Assembly (NCBI GenBank): GCA_937902925.1
Contig: CALFNN010000102.1
Coordinates: 62,001 to 126,000 of the forward strand
Direction of reading: 5' to 3'
Source: an uncultured Opitutaceae bacterium
GTDB lineage: Bacteria; Verrucomicrobiota; Verrucomicrobiia; Opitutales; Opitutaceae
Length of the DNA stretch: 64,000 nucleotides
The notes beneath the pieces were generated by a model. It did no database searches. It saw only the letters and a program-made list of their open reading frames with translations, and was not told where the DNA came from. The position numbers and the translations under genes were made by a program. How positions within the stretch are numbered: position 1 is the stretch's first letter; each line of letters opens with the position of its first letter. Shown here one piece after another: positions 59,790 to 64,000 of the stretch.

Positions 59790-60632
59790 TCAGCGCAATT
59801 CGAACGCTCCCGCCCCGGTGATGTTGTAGGGCGGCGCACTGGGGATGAATTGCTGACCAGCGAAGTCGACCTGAACGTTTTCCCTGGCCGACGCGCTGAT
59901 GTAAACAGGTCCGTTCTTCACGAAGGTGGCAGTCTCGCCGCGGTTCAGCGTCTTTGCCGGCAATAGGACGGCCCCGTAAGATGCCTCGGGTGTCGCGGCG
60001 TTGGGGATTTTTTCCCAAACTTGGACCCGCACCACATCCCGGGCCGTGATCACGGCTTGGTTGTCGGGGGCCGGGCGGGCGGTCGCCGCGACAGGGTTCG
60101 CCGGCGGAGTGACAGCCGGCGAACGATCGCCGCCGACAAGCGACTTCAGAATCCAGATCGCCACCAGGAGAACCACGGCGATGCCGCCCCATTTCACGTA
60201 TTTGAAAATGAGCGCGGGGTCGGGTCCGGTCGGGAGGGACGTGCCGCTGCGCGGGTAGCGCGGCTGGGCCCGTGCGGGTTCGGTCGCGGCGGGCTCGTCT
60301 TCCGGCGGTGCGGCGCGATCGCTGGGCTCACCGGCGGTCGCGACCGAAATGTCCATGCGACCGTAGATCTCGCGGCTCGGCTGGCGCGGGCGCGGCTCGG
60401 CGCGACCAAGGGCGGCGTAGTCGTTGAGAATGCGCTCGGCGGGCAGCCGGAGAAAAATCGCGTAGCTGCGCAAAAATCCGCGCGTGTAGATTTCGGTGAG
60501 GCCGATGTCGAAATGGTTGCTCTCGAATTTCTGCAGGTAATCGCCGCGGATCTTGGTGGCCTCGGCGGCCTCGCGGATGGAGATGCCCTTTTTCTTGCGC
60601 GCTTCCTCGAATCGTTCGCCGATTGTCTGCAT
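59790..60632 (-). CDS. rodZ: RodZ-like helix-turn-helix membrane protein
   Basis: A 280-residue protein. An N-terminal HTH_25/XRE-type domain (TIGERFEEARKKKGISIREAAEATKIRGDYLQKFESNHFDI, then YTRGFLRSYAIFLRLPAERIL) leads to a Pro-rich linker, a single membrane helix (about 147-163) and a C-terminal DUF4115-like beta domain. This is the RodZ layout; RodZ links MreB to the cell-wall synthesis machinery. It lies just downstream of ftsK. Confidence 0.85.
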   Translation of the reverse strand: MQTIGERFEEARKKKGISIREAAEATKIRGDYLQKFESNHFDIGLTEIYTRGFLRSYAIFLRLPAERILNDYAALGRAEPRPRQPSREIYGRMDISVATAGEPSDRAAPPEDEPAATEPARAQPRYPRSGTSLPTGPDPALIFKYVKWGGIAVVLLVAIWILKSLVGGDRSPAVTPPANPVAATARPAPDNQAVITARDVVRVQVWEKIPNAATPEASYGAVLLPAKTLNRGETATFVKNGPVYISASARENVQVDFAGQQFIPSAPPYNITGAGAFELR

Positions 60633-60737
60633 GGGGGTGAGTTAGGGGTAAAAACGGATGGAGGGAAGGAGTAATTCGGCCGCGCGCCATCGGGGGCGAT
60701 GCGCGGGGCGCGCGCCGGAAAAAATGGAACCGGGCGG

Positions 60738-63248
60738 TTACAGCGAATCCAAGTCCACGAGAATCTCGCGCGGGCTCGAGCCGTTTTCCGGGCCGACAAT
60801 GCCTTTTTCCTCCATGATTTCCATGACGCGTGCGGCGCGGTTGTAGCCGATGCGCAGCCGGCGCTGAAGCATCGAGGTGCTGGCGCGGCGCGTGGACTTG
60901 AGCACGTCGAGCGCCTGCTGATAGAGTTCCTCGTCGTCGCCGAGGTCGCCATCATCGCCCTCGTCATCGCCCTCCTCGTCGTCCTCTTTCGCGGCCCGGT
61001 CGATCTGGGCCTGCACATGCGACGCGTAAACCGGGGGGCCGTTTTTCTTGAGGAACTCGACCACGGTCGTGATCTCATCATCCGATACGAACGCCCCTTG
61101 GGCGCGCACCAGCTTCGACGTGCCGGGGGGCGTGAACAGCATGTCACCGCGGCCGATCAGTGTCTCGGCGCCCTTGCCATCGAGGATGGTGCGCGAGTCG
61201 ACCTGCGAGGCGACCTGGAACGCGATGCGCGAGGGAAGATTCGCCTTGATGACGCCGGTGATGACATTCACCGACGGACGTTGGGTCGCGATGATAAGAT
61301 GGATGCCGGCGGCGCGGGCGAGTTGCGCGAGGCGGGCGATGTTGGTCTCGATCTCGGCCGGCGCGACCATCATGAGGTCCGCGAGTTCGTCCATGACGAC
61401 GACGATGTAGGGCAGGCGGTCGGGAATCTCGAGGTCGTCGGCGAGCGGATCGACGCCGGTGAGCGCACCCTGCGTTTCGGCGGGGGGTGTTTCGGGCTTG
61501 GGGGTTTTCTTGCGCGCGTTAAAGCTGGTGATGTTGCGGACGTTTTCCTTCGCGAAAATCTGGTAGCGTTGCTCCATCTCGCTCAGCAGCCACTTGAGCG
61601 CACCGGGCACCTTCTTTGCCTCGGTGAGAACCGGGATCAGCATGTGCGGAAGCGAATTGAAGATTTTCAACTCGACCACCTTCGGGTCCACCATGATGAG
61701 GCGCACGTCCTTGGGGCTCTTCGAGTAGAGGATCGACGCGATGATGGCGTTGATGCAGACGGATTTTCCCGAACCGGTGGCGCCCGCGATCAGCAGGTGC
61801 GGCATCTTCGTGAGGTCGGAGACGAGCGGCTTGCCCGAGACATCCTTGCCGAGCGCGATGGGCAGCTCGGCCTTGGCGCCCGCCCAATCCTCGCTTTCGA
61901 GAATGCCACGCAGGCCGACGGCCGTCGCGTGCTGGTTGGGCACCTCGACACCCACCGCCGCCTTGCCCGGAATCGGCGCGAGGATGCGGACGGATTGCGC
62001 CTTCATGCCGAGTGCGATGTTCTTATCGAGGCCGGAAATTTTTTCGACGCGCACGCCGGCGGCCGGCACGACCTCGTAGCGGGTGATGACCGGGCCGACA
62101 TGAATTTCGCCGAGCGTCACCTCGACGCCGAATTCGCCGAGGATGCGCAGGAGGTTTTCGGCGTTCGTGCGGTGCTCCGCCTCGCTGTTGCCGGCCGCAG
62201 GTCCGGACTGCTCCTTCAAAATGGTAAGCGGGGGAAACTGGTAGTTGGCGTCGTCGCTTTGCGGCAGCGTGACCTGTTTCGCTTTCTTCGGCTCCTCGGG
62301 TTTGACGATGTTGAGCTCCACTTGGGCCGGGGGCTTCTTTTCGGAGGCGGTTTCGCCGGCCGGGGACTTGCCGAGCTTGAGCGCGGGAGCGGTTTTGGGT
62401 TCGACCTTCGGCGGGGGCGCGGCAACGGGCGCCGGCTCCGCCGGCCGCGTCGCGGCGGGTTTGGCGAGGGGATCCTCGGTGGTTTTCGGGACGAACGTTT
62501 TCTTGCCGGTCGGCCCGACCGGTGCCGATGGCGCGGTCGTGCCCGGTCCGCTGGCGGGGCTGGCGCTGGCGGCGACCACCACGGCAGCGGCTTTCAGTTT
62601 TGCCTTGGCTTCTTTTTCCTTCTGGCGCTTCGCGGCTGCTTCCGCCCGACGCTGGGCGCGTTCCGCGCGCCAGCCGCTGAAATTCGTGACCATTTTTTCA
62701 ATTTCCGAACCGATGTCCTTCATCAGGACAAAGAGCATGCTCGAGACATAAACCGTGCCCATCAGCAGGCCGGCGCCAAACGCCCCGAGCGGAGCCTTGA
62801 GGCCGCTTTGATAGACGAAGTGGCCGAGCAGACCGCCCGGACCCTGCGGAAACCAGTCGCTTTCCTTGAAGTTTTCGAACATCGCCGCCACGCCGGCGAA
62901 CGTGACGATGCACAGGAGCATCGCGATGAACCGGGCCGTCGTGAGGTGCTTCGAACTGCGCACCGAATAGACCAGCCAGACGAGGAGGAATATTGGCACC
63001 AGCCATGCCGCCCACCCGAACGTGACGAACGAGATCCAGGAAACGTTGGCGCCCCAGCCGCCCGCGATATTGTTGCCGGTTGGACTGGTCGTCAGGTGGG
63101 AGGTCTGGCTCGGCTTGTAATCGAAGAACGCGACGCTCAACCACGTGCCCAGCATGAAGCAACCGACGGCGGAGAGCCAATTCGGACGGTAACGTGGCGC
63201 TTGGAAAGACGGGCCGTCGTTTGAGTTTGAAGTCTCGGACTTGGGCAT
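60738..63248 (-). CDS. ftsK: DNA translocase FtsK
   Basis: An 836-residue protein. Four N-terminal membrane helices (first ~190 residues) and a Pro/Ala/Lys-rich linker are followed by alpha/beta motor domains. Walker A is GATGSGKS near residues 485-493, Walker B the IVVVMDELADLM block. The C-terminal winged-helix gamma domain (YQQALDVLKSTRRASTSMLQRRLRIGYNRAARVMEIMEEKGIVGP) reads KOPS sequences. It pumps chromosome ends through the septum at division. The linker is shorter than in E. coli, as in many non-enteric FtsK/SpoIIIE proteins. Confidence 0.95.
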   Translation of the reverse strand: MPKSETSNSNDGPSFQAPRYRPNWLSAVGCFMLGTWLSVAFFDYKPSQTSHLTTSPTGNNIAGGWGANVSWISFVTFGWAAWLVPIFLLVWLVYSVRSSKHLTTARFIAMLLCIVTFAGVAAMFENFKESDWFPQGPGGLLGHFVYQSGLKAPLGAFGAGLLMGTVYVSSMLFVLMKDIGSEIEKMVTNFSGWRAERAQRRAEAAAKRQKEKEAKAKLKAAAVVVAASASPASGPGTTAPSAPVGPTGKKTFVPKTTEDPLAKPAATRPAEPAPVAAPPPKVEPKTAPALKLGKSPAGETASEKKPPAQVELNIVKPEEPKKAKQVTLPQSDDANYQFPPLTILKEQSGPAAGNSEAEHRTNAENLLRILGEFGVEVTLGEIHVGPVITRYEVVPAAGVRVEKISGLDKNIALGMKAQSVRILAPIPGKAAVGVEVPNQHATAVGLRGILESEDWAGAKAELPIALGKDVSGKPLVSDLTKMPHLLIAGATGSGKSVCINAIIASILYSKSPKDVRLIMVDPKVVELKIFNSLPHMLIPVLTEAKKVPGALKWLLSEMEQRYQIFAKENVRNITSFNARKKTPKPETPPAETQGALTGVDPLADDLEIPDRLPYIVVVMDELADLMMVAPAEIETNIARLAQLARAAGIHLIIATQRPSVNVITGVIKANLPSRIAFQVASQVDSRTILDGKGAETLIGRGDMLFTPPGTSKLVRAQGAFVSDDEITTVVEFLKKNGPPVYASHVQAQIDRAAKEDDEEGDDEGDDGDLGDDEELYQQALDVLKSTRRASTSMLQRRLRIGYNRAARVMEIMEEKGIVGPENGSSPREILVDLDSL

Positions 63249-63349
63249 TTGTGTGGGCCGGCTAAATTTCTGCGGATATCAGGCTAACAAGACACGCGGT
63301 CAAATGTAAACACCCCCGCACCCTTTTCACAAAAAACTCGTCAAACCCG

Positions 63350-64000
63350 ATGCGCGAGCTCCTTCGATTCCACCCGCTTTATCAAGAACGCGTCTGGGGT
63401 GGGCGCGCGCTCGAATCGGTGCTGGGTCGCGAGCTGCCGCCGGCGCAGCCCATCGGCGAAAGCTGGGAAGTCGTCGACCGTCCCGAGGCCCAGTCGGTGG
63501 TGCATGGCGGGGCCCACAACGGTCTTTCGCTGGGTGCCGTGCTGGCGAAATACGGGCCCGACGTCATGGGCCCGAAATGGCCCGCCGGAAAGCCATTTCC
63601 CCTTCTCGTGAAGTGGCTGGACTGCCGGGAGCGACTCAGCCTGCAGGTGCATCCGCCGGCGGCGGTCGCGGCGGGGCTGGGGGGCGAGCCCAAAACGGAA
63701 AACTGGTATATCGCGCAGACGGCGCCGGACGCGCGGCTCATCGTCGGCCTCAAGCGCGGGGTCACCCGGGCGCAATTCGAGCGCGCGATCGCGGACAATA
63801 CCGTGGAGGACTGCGTGCATCATTTCCGGGTCGCGGCGGGCGACTCGATCCTGGTTCACAGTGGTCAGGTCCACGCGATCGACGCGGGCAACCTCATCCT
63901 CGAAATCCAGCAGAACTCCGATACGACTTACCGGGTCTACGACTGGGGCCGCGTGGGGCTGGACGGCCAACCGCGCCAGCTCCACGTCGCGCAATCGCTG
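63350..64000 (+). CDS. manA: class I mannose-6-phosphate isomerase (partial, cut by window end)
   Basis: The first 217 residues are present. ERVWGG, then LLVKWLDCRERLSLQVHPP with metal-ligand His in the QVHP motif, and AGDSILVHSGQVHAIDAGNLILEIQQNSDTTYRVYDWGR are the conserved blocks of the short ManA type. It interconverts mannose-6-phosphate and fructose-6-phosphate using zinc. The ATG at 63350 follows a 100-bp gap shared with the divergent ftsK start. The C-terminus lies outside the window. Confidence 0.92.
   Translation, partial: MRELLRFHPLYQERVWGGRALESVLGRELPPAQPIGESWEVVDRPEAQSVVHGGAHNGLSLGAVLAKYGPDVMGPKWPAGKPFPLLVKWLDCRERLSLQVHPPAAVAAGLGGEPKTENWYIAQTAPDARLIVGLKRGVTRAQFERAIADNTVEDCVHHFRVAAGDSILVHSGQVHAIDAGNLILEIQQNSDTTYRVYDWGRVGLDGQPRQLHVAQSL

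Noticed and set aside
60699-63224. Very long open frame (about 840 codons) opposite ftsK
   Set aside because: High-GC shadow: rich in Arg, Gly, Asp and His with no domain, while the other strand encodes an intact FtsK with all motifs.

Overview
The window is about 64 kb of high-GC bacterial chromosome with densely packed genes on both strands. I place it in Verrucomicrobiota, most likely Opitutales/Opitutaceae. This is inferred from gene content: sigma factors carrying a C-terminal membrane segment, LytS/LytTR pairs next to TonB receptors, sulfatase and polysaccharide genes, and a DUF4159/Bat-type membrane operon. No rRNA, tRNA or CRISPR was found.

Layout. 1-2.9 kb: end of a membrane gene, two Tat-exported DUF4159 paralogs and a secreted protein. 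3-8.6 kb: sulfatase, a large Tat-exported glycosidase-like protein and a 2-hydroxyacid dehydrogenase. 8.7-16.5 kb: the standout region, a tandem array of four ECF-type sigma factors. Their first ~210 residues align without gaps, and each continues into a hydrophobic segment and a different C-terminal module (long coiled coil; Spy/CpxP-like LTxxQ repeats; a domain also found in the next gene; an SLBB domain). All four have the same promoter-like motif 42-45 bp before the start codon, and three have a small companion gene downstream. 16.5-20.5 kb (minus): tesA, an outer-membrane barrel, a cupredoxin and a membrane adenylate/guanylate cyclase, probably one operon. 20.6-24.3 kb: divergent ybbA-ybbP split by a 440-bp element with perfect 16-bp terminal inverted repeats that encodes a GxxExxY protein.

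24.4-36.3 kb: SlyD, a ROK-type glucokinase, a LytS/LytTR two-component pair, a TonB receptor and a MacA/ATPase/two-permease exporter. TT(C/G)GTCGCA direct repeats, mostly with a 21-bp period, lie upstream of all three of the last units and suggest one local LytTR regulon. 36.3-41.2 kb: an extended NMP kinase and an AlgB/KinB-like sigma-54 two-component system behind a hairpin-rich leader. 41.4-44.1 kb: yqjDE-like envelope genes and an ECF sigma factor. 44.1-49 kb: an RlhA-type U32 protein, a ThuA-domain protein, and a LysR regulator divergent from a small membrane protein. 49.1-51.3 kb: sigma / membrane anti-sigma-like / PDZ operon. 51.3-56.1 kb: DUF4199, AIM24-like, phosphodiesterase lipoprotein, Smr, TatA and mutarotase. 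56.3-64 kb: NfeD-NfeD-FloA membrane cluster, RodZ-like protein, FtsK, and manA cut by the window edge.

The most interesting theme is one-component-like control at the membrane. Sigma factors appear to be wired directly to interchangeable sensory or partner domains, and they sit near other membrane-coupled signalling units (cyclase, LytTR, AlgB/KinB).
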